Shown piece by piece: positions 1-6,387 of a stretch of DNA of 12,709 bases (positions are counted from its first letter, which is position 1; every line of letters starts with the position of its first letter). The position numbers and the translations under genes are program-made. Source of the stretch: Spirochaetia bacterium (GTDB taxonomy: Bacteria > Spirochaetota > Spirochaetia > Treponematales > Breznakiellaceae); NCBI GenBank assembly GCA_026002305.1, contig BOBI01000053.1, positions 1 through 12,709 on the forward strand, in the 5' to 3' direction. The notes under the pieces were generated by a model. It made no database searches and was not told where the DNA came from. It saw nothing but the letters and a program-made list of their open reading frames with translations.

Positions 1-50
1 CGGAGTATGCTTACCTTCTCCTCGGGGGTATACCTCTTCCTCGTACCCAT
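1..50 (-). CDS. Transposase N-terminus (IS3 OrfA-like), runs off the left edge
   Basis: Read on the minus strand, an ATG at 50-48 starts a frame that stays open to base 1. It gives only 16 complete residues, beginning MGTRKRYTPEEKVSIL. A basic start followed by YTPEEK-type residues is the usual opening of the helix-turn-helix OrfA subunit of IS3-family and related transposases (established family knowledge). An AGGAG Shine-Dalgarno (57-61 on the minus strand) sits six bases before the ATG, which supports it as a real start. The local DNA is clearly more G+C-rich than the DNA to its right. Only the first turn of the domain is visible, so the exact IS family is not proven; IS481 and other HTH transposases begin similarly. 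Confidence 0.6.
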   Translation of the reverse strand, partial: MGTRKRYTPEEKVSIL

Positions 51-127
51 ACTCTTCTCCTATGGTCTTCTGGTATACCACCTTATACGCTATCCCCTAT
101 AACGGCAAGTTCATCGTAGGCAGGACA
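1..127 (-). mobile_element. Left-window fragment of an insertion sequence, 5' end of its transposase
   Basis: The first ~127 bases contain the transposase start and about 75 bases of leader. Composition changes from G+C-rich to very A/T-rich at about 127-130. Read on the minus strand, the proposed terminus begins TGTCCTGCCTACGATG, compatible with the TG... ends of many IS3-like elements. The boundary is inferred from composition and the TG start only. The other terminal repeat and any target duplication lie outside the window. Confidence 0.4.
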
Positions 128-143
128 ATATTTTGTTAAAAGT

Positions 144-230
144 ATGGTTGCAGGTATTGTTACAGGTCTTGTTTTAATTTTTTTGGTAGTTTTAAAGGTA
201 TTGTTGTCATTTTATATATTTAAATTTTGA
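144..230 (+). CDS. Possible 28-residue membrane peptide, perhaps a truncated gene end
   Basis: An ATG at 144 opens a 28-codon frame ending TGA at 228-230. The product is almost entirely hydrophobic (begins MVAGIVTGLVLIFLVVLKV) and would form one membrane helix. There is no good Shine-Dalgarno, and the frame starts about 16 bases after the inferred insertion-sequence end. It may therefore be the tail of a gene cut by that insertion rather than an intact gene. Phage lysis regions often contain such tiny membrane proteins, but nothing beyond hydrophobicity supports a function. Confidence 0.25.
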   Translation: MVAGIVTGLVLIFLVVLKVLLSFYIFKF

Positions 231-259
231 AGACGGGCCATGGTGGTAGCGGCAAATAA

Positions 260-340
260 ATGAAAGAACTGATCGGCCAGGTGTTAGTATTCGTGTTATA
301 CGTAATTATTATATCATGGCTTATATTTAACATTAAGTAA
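260..340 (+). CDS. Possible 26-residue single-helix membrane peptide
   Basis: An ATG at 260 begins a 26-codon frame (MKELIGQVLVFVLYVIIISW...) ending TAA at 338-340. It has a short charged start, one hydrophobic helix of about 17 residues, and a basic end: the topology of a minimal membrane peptide. It lies 16 bases upstream of the next gene and in the same direction, inside the lysis-like cluster. The ribosome site is weak (GGTGG well upstream). It is listed because of layout and topology; coding status is uncertain. Confidence 0.3.
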   Translation: MKELIGQVLVFVLYVIIISWLIFNIK

Positions 341-356
341 TTTTTTGGGAGGGGAA

Positions 357-647
357 ATGGATAACATAGTAGAGCAGCTAATATTAGACCAGTTGAAAGA
401 CATACGCAGCGATATAAACATCCTGTCGGAAAAACTTGACGAAAGCACAAAAGACCGCGCCGAGTTAAACGCGCAAATTACGTCTTTGTCAATCCGCGTT
501 TCAAATGTCGAACAGTTTATGGCCGATATGTCAAGAAAGGCAAATGAAACTTTATGGTCAAAAGTACCGGAAAAAATTATTAACTGGGCGGTTCCTTTTA
601 TTCTTGCCGCTGTAATGTGGGCGTTTATGAACGGGTATCAGAAATGA
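357..647 (+). CDS. Coiled-coil, C-terminally membrane-anchored phage protein (XhlA/holin-accessory-like)
   Basis: The protein has 96 residues. The ATG at 357 is chosen over an in-frame TTG at 345 because a strong GGGAGGGG Shine-Dalgarno (347-354) sits just before it. Residues ~1-65 are charged and heptad-like (LKDIRSDINILSEKLDES), predicting an amphipathic coiled coil. Residues ~75-90 (INWAVPFILAAVMWAFM) form one membrane helix, followed by a short polar tail. This layout is typical of XhlA-type haemolysin/holin-accessory proteins in phage lysis cassettes, where the helix anchors the coiled coil at the membrane (family knowledge; assignment by architecture only). Its TGA stop overlaps the next ATG, so the two are probably co-translated. 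It could also be an unrelated membrane-tethered coiled coil. Confidence 0.6.
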   Translation: MDNIVEQLILDQLKDIRSDINILSEKLDESTKDRAELNAQITSLSIRVSNVEQFMADMSRKANETLWSKVPEKIINWAVPFILAAVMWAFMNGYQK

Positions 648-862
648 AAAAACAAACCGGAATGAGCAAGTCCGGCGCTTTTATATTCGGGATGGTTTGT
701 ATAATGACAACATTTGTCTTTGACTGCGTAATCAACAGGGCGGTAAACACGCCGCCGACATTAACGGCGATTGTATCATTGGTAACATTGTACTGTAGTG
801 TACAGACTGTGAATAACGGCGTTAAGGGGAAATATTTCCATGAAGGATTATTGGATAAATAA
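644..862 (+). CDS. Holin-like small protein with two membrane helices
   Basis: The protein has 72 residues. The ATG at 644-646 overlaps the upstream TGA (645-647) as ATGA, pointing to translational coupling; the longer GTG start at 617 would sit inside the preceding gene and is less likely. After a basic start (MKKQTGMSKSG) there is a hydrophobic helix at ~10-30 and a second at ~40-58, separated by a short loop with two prolines. The tail is polar and charged. Small size, a two-helix hairpin and position between a coiled-coil anchor and a possible lysin fit a phage holin. No family-specific motif is recognised, so the function is an inference from topology and neighbours. Confidence 0.5.
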   Translation: MKKQTGMSKSGAFIFGMVCIMTTFVFDCVINRAVNTPPTLTAIVSLVTLYCSVQTVNNGVKGKYFHEGLLDK

Positions 863-1292
863 TATGAAATTAGGCATACAATCAAATTTTCCAAATAATG
901 AATTGAAAACATACGGCTGTTTCTTTTTCGACATATTAAAAATAATTGAAGTTGAAAACGAAACTGGATTTACGAATCAGGATATTTTTTTACTTCTTAA
1001 AGATTGTAAGTATAAAAGGTATATCGGGCAGTCAAACCCCGACATAGAGGACTGTTATATTCTTAATCAACTATCGGTTTACCGTAATTGCGGCGGAAAT
1101 AAAAGAGAATATTACAAGGCGCCTAGCAAGCCGCCGGTAAAAAATTACATAACGGAAAAAATGAAAATCATTAACGGAAAAGAAATCCGGCACTTTACCG
1201 CATGGATTGACGGTGTTGAGTGGGACAGCCTTAATCCCGCGCGTCCTTCTAATACCGGGTATAAAATTCTTAATTACCGCTGGTTTGAATAG
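840..1292 (+). CDS. Phage protein with possible papain-like (clan CA) Cys-His residues; candidate lysin, DUF261-like
   Basis: The protein has 150 residues. The ATG at 840 overlaps the previous gene by 23 bases and has AGGGGA (825-830) upstream; an alternative ATG at 864 lacks a well-placed ribosome site. There is no signal peptide or membrane helix. Residues 25-36 (YGCFFFDILKII) put Cys27 at the start of a hydrophobic helix. Residues 117-129 (RHFTAWIDGVEWD) put His118 at the start of a strand with Asp124 following. A Cys at a helix start, then His at a strand start and a downstream Asp is the pattern of papain-like peptidases and amidases. The YGCFF...LKI opening also recalls DUF261 proteins of spirochaete plasmids and phages (from memory, unverified). 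Position after a holin-like gene suggests cell-wall lysis, but the enzyme activity is inferred. Confidence 0.45.
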   Translation: MKDYWINNMKLGIQSNFPNNELKTYGCFFFDILKIIEVENETGFTNQDIFLLLKDCKYKRYIGQSNPDIEDCYILNQLSVYRNCGGNKREYYKAPSKPPVKNYITEKMKIINGKEIRHFTAWIDGVEWDSLNPARPSNTGYKILNYRWFE

Positions 1293-1296
1293 AATT

Positions 1297-2337
1297 TTAC
1301 AGTTCCGGTAATGACGCAATAGCCTTGCGCTTTAGTTTATCGGTTGCCTTTGCATATTTAGCAATCGAAGCAACTCCAACGTGTCCGAGAAGTTTTGCCA
1401 CAGTATAAATATCGACACCATTTTCCAATGCCATTGTTGCAAATGTGCGCCGTGCGGTATGCCAACCAATTGGCTTACTAATATTTGCATCTTTTGCCCA
1501 TTTATTCAAATGAACATAAGTTGTGCGCCGGTTTCTATCACCAAGACTAAACAATTTTTCATCTGGTGCATGATTTTTCCCGTCAACAATAATTTCCCGC
1601 GCAGTTTTATTTAGCGGAACATAAACAGGGTTCCTTGTTTTTTCTTGTTTCTTTATTATTTGCATTGGATTTTTCTCAATTCTACTCCATGTAATTGTTT
1701 CTAAATCAGATACACGTAGACCGGTATAGCAAGCAAAAATAAATGCGCGACGCACTTCTTGGGTAAATAGATTATCTGGTATAACATTTGATAATTGCTT
1801 TAATTCTTCAAAACTTAAAAAAATCAATTCGTTTTCTAGCCTGGTAATCTTTTGCACTATTTCCGCAGGGTCTTTAATAATCAAATTATTTGCAACAGCT
1901 TTTTTTAATGCGGACCGTAGTATTCTTGAATAATTACCGGCACTACAATGTGATAATCCTGCATCATTCAATAAGTAATTTTGAAAATTGTCTACCCATT
2001 TTGATGTTACTTGCGAGAGTAGAATACTAGCTGCTCCATAATTTTTAATATGCTTTATACAACATTTTACAATGTCAGGCTTTTTATATATTTTTGAAAA
2101 TTCTAATATATAGTCAACAAGTGTAATTCTTGCACTTATTGGGTCGGCGATATTCCATGCACCTGTAAGGAGCTGTGTTTCCCTTTTAGACCGGCAAATA
2201 TCTGCCATACGGTAAATTTCTTTATTCTGTGCCTTATCATGGGTAATAGCAAGATTGAGAGCTTCCCATGTTCGCTTGCCGTTTTGATAAATATCAAGAT
2301 ATAGTTTTCCGCGTTTTTCACGCACCTTAACGCCCAT
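1297..2337 (-). CDS. int: Tyrosine-family site-specific integrase/recombinase
   Basis: The protein has 346 residues, about the usual size. Residues 1-60 form a basic Arm-type DNA-binding region (GVKVREKRGKLYLDIYQNGK). Residues ~68-160 are the SAM-like core-binding domain, and ~170-346 the catalytic domain. Catalytic residues are visible in order: Arg208 (CYTGLRVSDLETITW), a beta-hairpin Lys near 233 (KQEKTRNPVYVPL), His293 and Arg296 (GWHTARRTFA), His319 (AKLLGHVGV) and the nucleophile Tyr328 (IAKYAKATD). All are intact, so the enzyme looks functional. The ATG at 2337 has a GGAGG Shine-Dalgarno five to six bases away. It would cut and rejoin DNA at the element's attachment site to integrate or excise it. 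It converges on the lysis-like gene with only four bases between the stops, and a sigma70-like promoter lies at 2376-2404. Confidence 0.92.
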   Translation of the reverse strand: MGVKVREKRGKLYLDIYQNGKRTWEALNLAITHDKAQNKEIYRMADICRSKRETQLLTGAWNIADPISARITLVDYILEFSKIYKKPDIVKCCIKHIKNYGAASILLSQVTSKWVDNFQNYLLNDAGLSHCSAGNYSRILRSALKKAVANNLIIKDPAEIVQKITRLENELIFLSFEELKQLSNVIPDNLFTQEVRRAFIFACYTGLRVSDLETITWSRIEKNPMQIIKKQEKTRNPVYVPLNKTAREIIVDGKNHAPDEKLFSLGDRNRRTTYVHLNKWAKDANISKPIGWHTARRTFATMALENGVDIYTVAKLLGHVGVASIAKYAKATDKLKRKAIASLPEL

Positions 2338-2375
2338 TCAGACCTCCAACAATGTCTACAATACGTCTACGGAAA

Positions 2376-2404
2376 ATTGTAACATTCTGCTTAATTTTGC
2401 GCAA
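2376..2404 (-). promoter_or_regulatory. Predicted sigma70 promoter of the integrase with palindromic -35 region
   Basis: On the minus strand a -35-like TTGCGC (2404-2399) and a near-consensus -10 TACAAT (2381-2376) are separated by exactly 17 bases. Transcription would start near 2369, about 32 bases before the integrase ATG. The -35 lies inside a perfect 8-bp palindrome TTGCGCAA (2397-2404), part of a wider imperfect repeat to 2412 (TTGCGC-AATA-GTGCAA). This would suit a repressor or accessory-factor site. The -35 match is only moderate (3 of 6). Confidence 0.45.
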
Positions 2405-2457
2405 TAGTGCAAAGGATTATTTCTGTAAATCTATATATAATTAGAAGTTATAAAATA

Positions 2458-2487
2458 ATGAAAGACTATGAAAACTAATGAAAACTA
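2458..2487 (+). repeat. Three consecutive 10-bp direct repeats in the putative attachment region
   Basis: ATGAAAGACT (2458-2467) is followed immediately by ATGAAAACTA twice (2468-2477 and 2478-2487). The last two copies are identical and the first differs at the end. They lie between the integrase gene and the first chromosomal gene, where integrase arm-binding sites or the crossover site are expected. No larger tRNA-like or gene-end attachment core is recognised in 2338-2521, so the exact site is unknown. Confidence 0.45.
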
Positions 2488-2521
2488 ACAGCATATAACC
2501 TTAAGTTTGTGCGGCTCGCGG

Positions 2522-3226
2522 TTAATTCTCTTGGCGCCCCTCTCTAAACAGAGCGATAAATTTTTCAGTATTAACATCGTGTGCTCCAAGGGTGTATTTA
2601 TAATCAAGGGGCATTCCTAAATCCCAAAACAAAAAACCTCTATCGCGTAAATAATTGGCTGTTAAAATCATCTGTACACGGCCTGCGGAATTTTCAAGTG
2701 AAAATCCTGAATAGCTTGTGTAAACACGGCCTGCGATAATACCGAATTCGCCCGCTTTTAATTCCCCGTTACGAAAAAGAGCAAACGAAAACGGACGAAC
2801 CGGAAGGCCGGTATCTTTTTTAATTTCATTTATAGATTTTATTAACGGAGGTGTAAGCCAGGCCGAACCGTGTATTTCCACACAGCAGCCGACAATCTTT
2901 TCAAAATCCTCACCAGCCCGAAGCTCGTAGCGGTTTAAAAAACGCTTAACGGTTTTTCCGATATGTAAATCATTAAAAAAAAGAATGTTACGAACATTAT
3001 GATGTTTAGGAAGCAGTATAAAGAAATTATCATCATCTTCGCTCGCATCCACAGACATAACAAGAAATCCCGCATACATAAGGTCTGCAACAAAACGCGG
3101 GGAAAAATCCTTTGACAAACAGAATTCCTTGTCGTAATTAGAGGTAATTATCGCATCAATTACCGCGTCACAGTCGTCGCCGGATTCTGTTAATATGTGT
3201 CCGGATTCCGTTATACGAAGCATCAT
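2522..3226 (-). CDS. Aat-like protein (leucyl/phenylalanyl-tRNA-protein transferase fold), catalytic residues apparently replaced
   Basis: The protein has 234 residues from the ATG at 3226, which overlaps the upstream gene's TGA as ATGA. An in-frame GTG at 3250 adds eight residues but has no ribosome site. The C-terminal half matches the Aat layout in order: HGSAWLTPPLIKSI (cf. the HEDAW segment of E. coli Aat), then GELKAGEFGIIAGRVY, then SGFSLENSAG, then LRDRGFLFWDLGMP, then TLGAH. Aat normally moves Leu or Phe from tRNA onto N-terminal Arg/Lys of proteins for ClpS/ClpAP degradation. By my hand alignment, the E. coli Glu156 position (GESMFS) is Tyr here and the Gln188 position (DCQV) is Gly. 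Classic transferase activity is therefore doubtful, and the protein may have acquired another acyl-tRNA-related or non-catalytic role. It is last in a three-gene cluster and lies beside the integrated element. Confidence 0.7.
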   Translation of the reverse strand: MMLRITESGHILTESGDDCDAVIDAIITSNYDKEFCLSKDFSPRFVADLMYAGFLVMSVDASEDDDNFFILLPKHHNVRNILFFNDLHIGKTVKRFLNRYELRAGEDFEKIVGCCVEIHGSAWLTPPLIKSINEIKKDTGLPVRPFSFALFRNGELKAGEFGIIAGRVYTSYSGFSLENSAGRVQMILTANYLRDRGFLFWDLGMPLDYKYTLGAHDVNTEKFIALFREGRQEN

Positions 3227-5253
3227 GTTTTTACTTGTGTTTTTTGCCACTCAAGTGATTGTTTAAACAGTTGAAATGTATTTGTTTGTTTTTCAACCCA
3301 AAAAACAGGAACTAAACCGGCTTCGTCCGAGCTGCGGAACAGCCTGCTGTTATCAGTGTTATACGCAATACTCTTTGAATCGTTTAAATGATTATCCAAT
3401 ACTGTGACAATGGCCAGGGTAAAAAATATTAATGAAACATTTGTACGCTGCTCTTTTTTTAAAATCATATTCAGACGTTTTGAAATGGCATTTTCTACTT
3501 CAAAAGAATATTTTTCCCATGGGTTGCTAATTCCGTCAACAAATAAATTCATGGCAGCTCCGCCTTCTTTGTTTGCAGCATCAATTGCTGCGGCAAAAGA
3601 TGTAAGTTCCCTTCTTAAATGCCGCACAAGAGGGTAGAGTGCGACCACATTTTTTTTAGCAAATGTAGGCGGTGTAGGGGAGGTATAATCATAATATGGC
3701 AGAAAATAATAACGCCTTATCCAATGTAAATCGTTTACAAGATTTGCAATATAAGGTGATGTTCTCTGGTGTGAAGAATGTTCAAAGCAATGCGCATATT
3801 CCGAAACACGCGGCAGATAAACACGTTCAAAGCTTTCCTGAAGTATTTTATGCCATTCTTCACTAAATGAATTTAAAGACTTACCGCCATCATACGTACG
3901 GGAAAACTTTATATAGCGGAAACCATATAGCAATTCTTCTATAACCGACGCAAGAACTAACGCAAGTTGTGTTGGATCGTAAGGAGATATTAAGTCACTG
4001 CTTTTTTTTAATTCAAGAACATCTGAAAAATAGGGGTAAAGGTCCGTGCGTTCAGAGAGTCTATCCCATCCTGCTTTTGGAAAGAGGGTTTCCAGTATTT
4101 TTAAACCCCGATCCCTCGCTTTTGTCTCGGCAGCTTCCATGTTCCTTTCTTCTTCTGTTTTATTTGATAATTCTTCAAAATTTTCTTTGCTTTCTTCGTC
4201 CGTCGTTTCGGTTTCTTCAGAATTGTCGTCGTCGGAATTTTTGTCCATAGTTGAAACAGTATCGGAAATGGACGGAGGATGTAATTGTTCTTCTTTTGAT
4301 ATACCCAAAAACAAACAAATCTTTTCTTCATTTTCAGTAAAAAACCTATCATAAGGAACATAGTATACGCATAAAATTTTCATTAAGAGTGGGTAGAGAC
4401 GGCGGCTAAGTTGTATTGAGATATATTGCCACGCGGTTACTGCAACGGATATATTTTTCAGCATTTTCTCTGTCTCGTGACTAGGATTTTCTAAATAGAC
4501 AACTTTGTATAACTGATTAAAATATTCCGCGATATGTTGATCGGTATTAAGATTTCGTAGAATAAAAATTGGCTTGTATATTTCGCGCAATAGATTTATA
4601 AATTCCCGTACGGTTACCTCCCGAGGGTGTGATTGTATTTTACTTATTTCCGAAGAAATAACTTCAATTTTCCATTGACGCAATATATTTAAAACATCGA
4701 AAGCAAACGGAAATGCTTTTTTCATTTTTGTCCCGCGCTCAAGATTATTGCGCGGAAATATAAGACGCACTTCTGTTACCAAATTTTCGATGTGCGTATA
4801 GTATTCGTTAAGTTTATCCCTAACAAACCATAGACTAACTTTATCCGGTGGTGTCCTGAAAAACGAAATTCTTGAAACAAAAACTTGCCATGGTGTTTTT
4901 ATATGAAAACCAGTATCACCGGCGCAAATATCCATTTTTACACGTTCTCTGTATGAAGCAACACCGATATTAGGAATTATTCCGCCGGATTTGTTATATG
5001 CTTTATCATTGTTTTTTTCACCGTTATTTTGCGTTACCTCGACAATATGGCGCGGCTTTTTTTTTGTCTTTGCGGCAAGAACCTCCCTTGCTTCCGCTGC
5101 CTCGCGTTCTTTCTCTGCCTCCGTCTTTTCGTAGCCTACATCACCACCAAGCAATCTTTGCATACGTTTTGCATCTTTTTCGTCAATCGGACCTAACCGC
5201 TCCTTAACTTTATCAAGTTCACCGGGAGCATAAATAGCTTTTTTATCTGCCAT
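3223..5253 (-). CDS. Large conserved-type spirochaete protein of unknown function (676 residues)
   Basis: I do not recognise a characterised family; the style recalls uncharacterised treponeme proteins (possibly DUF5312, from memory and unverified). The ATG at 5253 has AGAGGA four to five bases upstream. There is no signal peptide, so it is probably cytoplasmic. Residues 1-35 are charged, with a GPIDEKDAKRMQRLLGG segment. Residues ~42-68 are Glu/Ala/Lys-rich and helical. Residues ~118-330 are mostly helical with many aromatics. Residues ~331-378 are a very acidic, probably disordered linker (DKNSDDDNSEETETTDEE). From 380 on is a second helical part, with one hydrophobic stretch (NVSLIFFTLAIVTVLDNHL) that could be buried or a membrane helix. 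It lies eight bases after the DUF2804 gene and overlaps the Aat-like gene, so the three are likely one transcript. Two lobes around an acidic linker suggest a scaffold, which is speculative. Confidence 0.75.
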   Translation of the reverse strand: MADKKAIYAPGELDKVKERLGPIDEKDAKRMQRLLGGDVGYEKTEAEKEREAAEAREVLAAKTKKKPRHIVEVTQNNGEKNNDKAYNKSGGIIPNIGVASYRERVKMDICAGDTGFHIKTPWQVFVSRISFFRTPPDKVSLWFVRDKLNEYYTHIENLVTEVRLIFPRNNLERGTKMKKAFPFAFDVLNILRQWKIEVISSEISKIQSHPREVTVREFINLLREIYKPIFILRNLNTDQHIAEYFNQLYKVVYLENPSHETEKMLKNISVAVTAWQYISIQLSRRLYPLLMKILCVYYVPYDRFFTENEEKICLFLGISKEEQLHPPSISDTVSTMDKNSDDDNSEETETTDEESKENFEELSNKTEEERNMEAAETKARDRGLKILETLFPKAGWDRLSERTDLYPYFSDVLELKKSSDLISPYDPTQLALVLASVIEELLYGFRYIKFSRTYDGGKSLNSFSEEWHKILQESFERVYLPRVSEYAHCFEHSSHQRTSPYIANLVNDLHWIRRYYFLPYYDYTSPTPPTFAKKNVVALYPLVRHLRRELTSFAAAIDAANKEGGAAMNLFVDGISNPWEKYSFEVENAISKRLNMILKKEQRTNVSLIFFTLAIVTVLDNHLNDSKSIAYNTDNSRLFRSSDEAGLVPVFWVEKQTNTFQLFKQSLEWQKTQVKT

Positions 5254-5261
5254 AAAATCCT

Positions 5262-6305
5262 CTAAAGCCTAAAATTAAATTTCTCTGCAAAACCCCATAG
5301 ATTTCTAATTTGGAGTCTTTCGCCGTCTTTTGTTTGTAGCATACCATTTATTCGTCCTATAGGTGTTTGATGTTCTATATTAAAAAAAATAATTCCAAAT
5401 GTATTTTCAGCTTCCTCTACAAATTTAAATGTTAGATCGACCATTCCCTCAAGGTCTTGAATGTTCCACTCATCTTCTTTTGCTTGTGTGATACGTACCG
5501 GCGGAAGCGGGGTTAGCGCGCCTTCCAGCCAAAGGGCATTTTCGTTATTCTTGCTTGGTTCCCGCGCTTGATTTTCCGCAAGTGAAAAACCAAACATACG
5601 CTGCTGCGAATCAAATCCAAAACCGGCACACGACATGGTACGTGTCATATAAGGCAGGTAACCTTTATGATCCCTAAAAAGTCCTATTGATGAAGCCCTG
5701 TGCAAAATTATTCTCCTGCTTCCCCAAACAATTCTTCCGCGAATTGCGGAAATCCCTTTATAAGCATAATAACACCGGGTATCACTTAATAGCAAATTTA
5801 CAGACATAGGCGTCATTTTTTTTATATCCAGATCGAATTCAATCTGCGCGGTGAAGGCCGCTCTGTTAAAATTTGAACCAATATTTAAATCAATTTTAAT
5901 TGATTTACAATCGAGCCAATTATGAATCCTGAACGAAAAATCATGTGTGTCGATACCGGTATAAGAATTGTTCAGGCTGGAAGGCAAACGCCAATATGAA
6001 AGCGGGAAAACACGAAATAGTCTTAAACTTTCACCACTTGATTTATCCAGAAAAAAAACCTCCGCAAAACTTATAAATTTAAAATTTGCAATATTTGAAA
6101 ACAGGCAAACTTCATCATTTTGAATGGCAAATGACTGCCATTCCTTAACCCGCAAATTAAGGATGGAACGCGGTAGCGGTACAGGATATGGTTTTTTTAT
6201 GTCCAGTAAATCTACTTTTTCAAAAGCGGTTGTCCATGTGCCCTGTATAGGCTTGCCGTTCTCAATAGGGGATATTTGCTGTGGTAAAAGAACCCTTGAA
6301 TACAT
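5262..6305 (-). CDS. DUF2804 family protein
   Basis: The protein has 347 residues from the ATG at 6305; a TTG at 6338 would add 11 residues but lies upstream of the predicted transcription start (~6317). The second half carries the DUF2804 signature in order: a GLFRDHKGYLPY segment (Asp-Lys-Gly then ProTyr), a GFGFDSQQRMFGFSLAEN segment, then NENALWLEGALTPLPPV, then WNIQDLEGMVDLTFKF. The end, GRINGMLQTKDGERLQ followed by WGFAEK, is also typical. The protein appears beta-rich, with no signal peptide or membrane helix. The family is widespread but its biochemical role is not established, so none is assigned. It is the first gene of a minus-strand cluster, eight bases upstream of the 676-residue gene. 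The divergent tRNA-Ala and the palindrome at 6344-6387 flank its promoter. Confidence 0.83.
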   Translation of the reverse strand: MYSRVLLPQQISPIENGKPIQGTWTTAFEKVDLLDIKKPYPVPLPRSILNLRVKEWQSFAIQNDEVCLFSNIANFKFISFAEVFFLDKSSGESLRLFRVFPLSYWRLPSSLNNSYTGIDTHDFSFRIHNWLDCKSIKIDLNIGSNFNRAAFTAQIEFDLDIKKMTPMSVNLLLSDTRCYYAYKGISAIRGRIVWGSRRIILHRASSIGLFRDHKGYLPYMTRTMSCAGFGFDSQQRMFGFSLAENQAREPSKNNENALWLEGALTPLPPVRITQAKEDEWNIQDLEGMVDLTFKFVEEAENTFGIIFFNIEHQTPIGRINGMLQTKDGERLQIRNLWGFAEKFNFRL

Positions 6306-6323
6306 ACCATATTTTAACCGTGA

Positions 6324-6352
6324 ATTGTAATATTGCAAAGTATCAAGGGCAA
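6324..6352 (-). promoter_or_regulatory. Predicted sigma70 promoter of the DUF2804 cluster
   Basis: On the minus strand TTGCCC (6352-6347, 4 of 6 to TTGACA) and TACAAT (6329-6324, 5 of 6 to TATAAT) are separated by exactly 17 bases. Transcription would start near 6317, which favours the ATG at 6305 as the start of the DUF2804 gene, with a very short leader. The whole -35 box lies in the left arm of the perfect palindrome at 6344-6387. Confidence 0.5.
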
Positions 6353-6387
6353 AACTGATAATTTAAAAATTATCAGTTTTGCCCTTG
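6344..6387. repeat. Perfect 44-bp palindrome (about 20-bp arms) between divergent transcription units
   Basis: The left arm begins CAAGGGCAAAACTGATAATT, and the right arm (from about 6368) is its exact reverse complement, ending TTTTGCCCTTG at 6387. The loop is a few A/T bases. It is not downstream of any gene on either strand, so it is not an ordinary terminator. It overlaps the predicted -35 box of the DUF2804 cluster completely and the last three bases overlap the tRNA -35. It could be an operator, a strong hairpin in a leader or antisense RNA, or the footprint of a very small palindromic mobile element. Confidence 0.85.

Larger units (their letters stand above)
128..2521. mobile_element. 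Terminal part of a prophage or integrated element (lysis-like genes plus integrase)
   Basis: Small, overlapping + strand genes encoding membrane or coiled-coil proteins (357-1292) run into a convergent tyrosine integrase (1297-2337). The integrase is followed directly by chromosomal-type genes from 2522. An integrase next to a lysis cassette at one end is the common layout of an integrated temperate phage. No head, tail or replication genes are visible, because the rest of the element would lie left of the window, where an insertion sequence intervenes. It could instead be the remnant of another integrative element. The right boundary is placed only approximately in 2338-2521. Confidence 0.55.

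Noticed and set aside
617..643. GTG start at 617 for the holin-like gene
   Set aside because: It lies inside the membrane-anchor codons of the previous gene and lacks a ribosome site; the ATGA overlap at 644 is preferred.
3969..4361. Frames on both strands overlapping the acidic linker of the 676-residue gene
   Set aside because: The Glu/Asp/Ser-rich codons make alternative frames open. They are biased shadows of the real gene.
6344..6387. Reading the palindrome as a rho-independent terminator
   Set aside because: Neither strand has a gene ending just upstream of it; the flanking units diverge from it.
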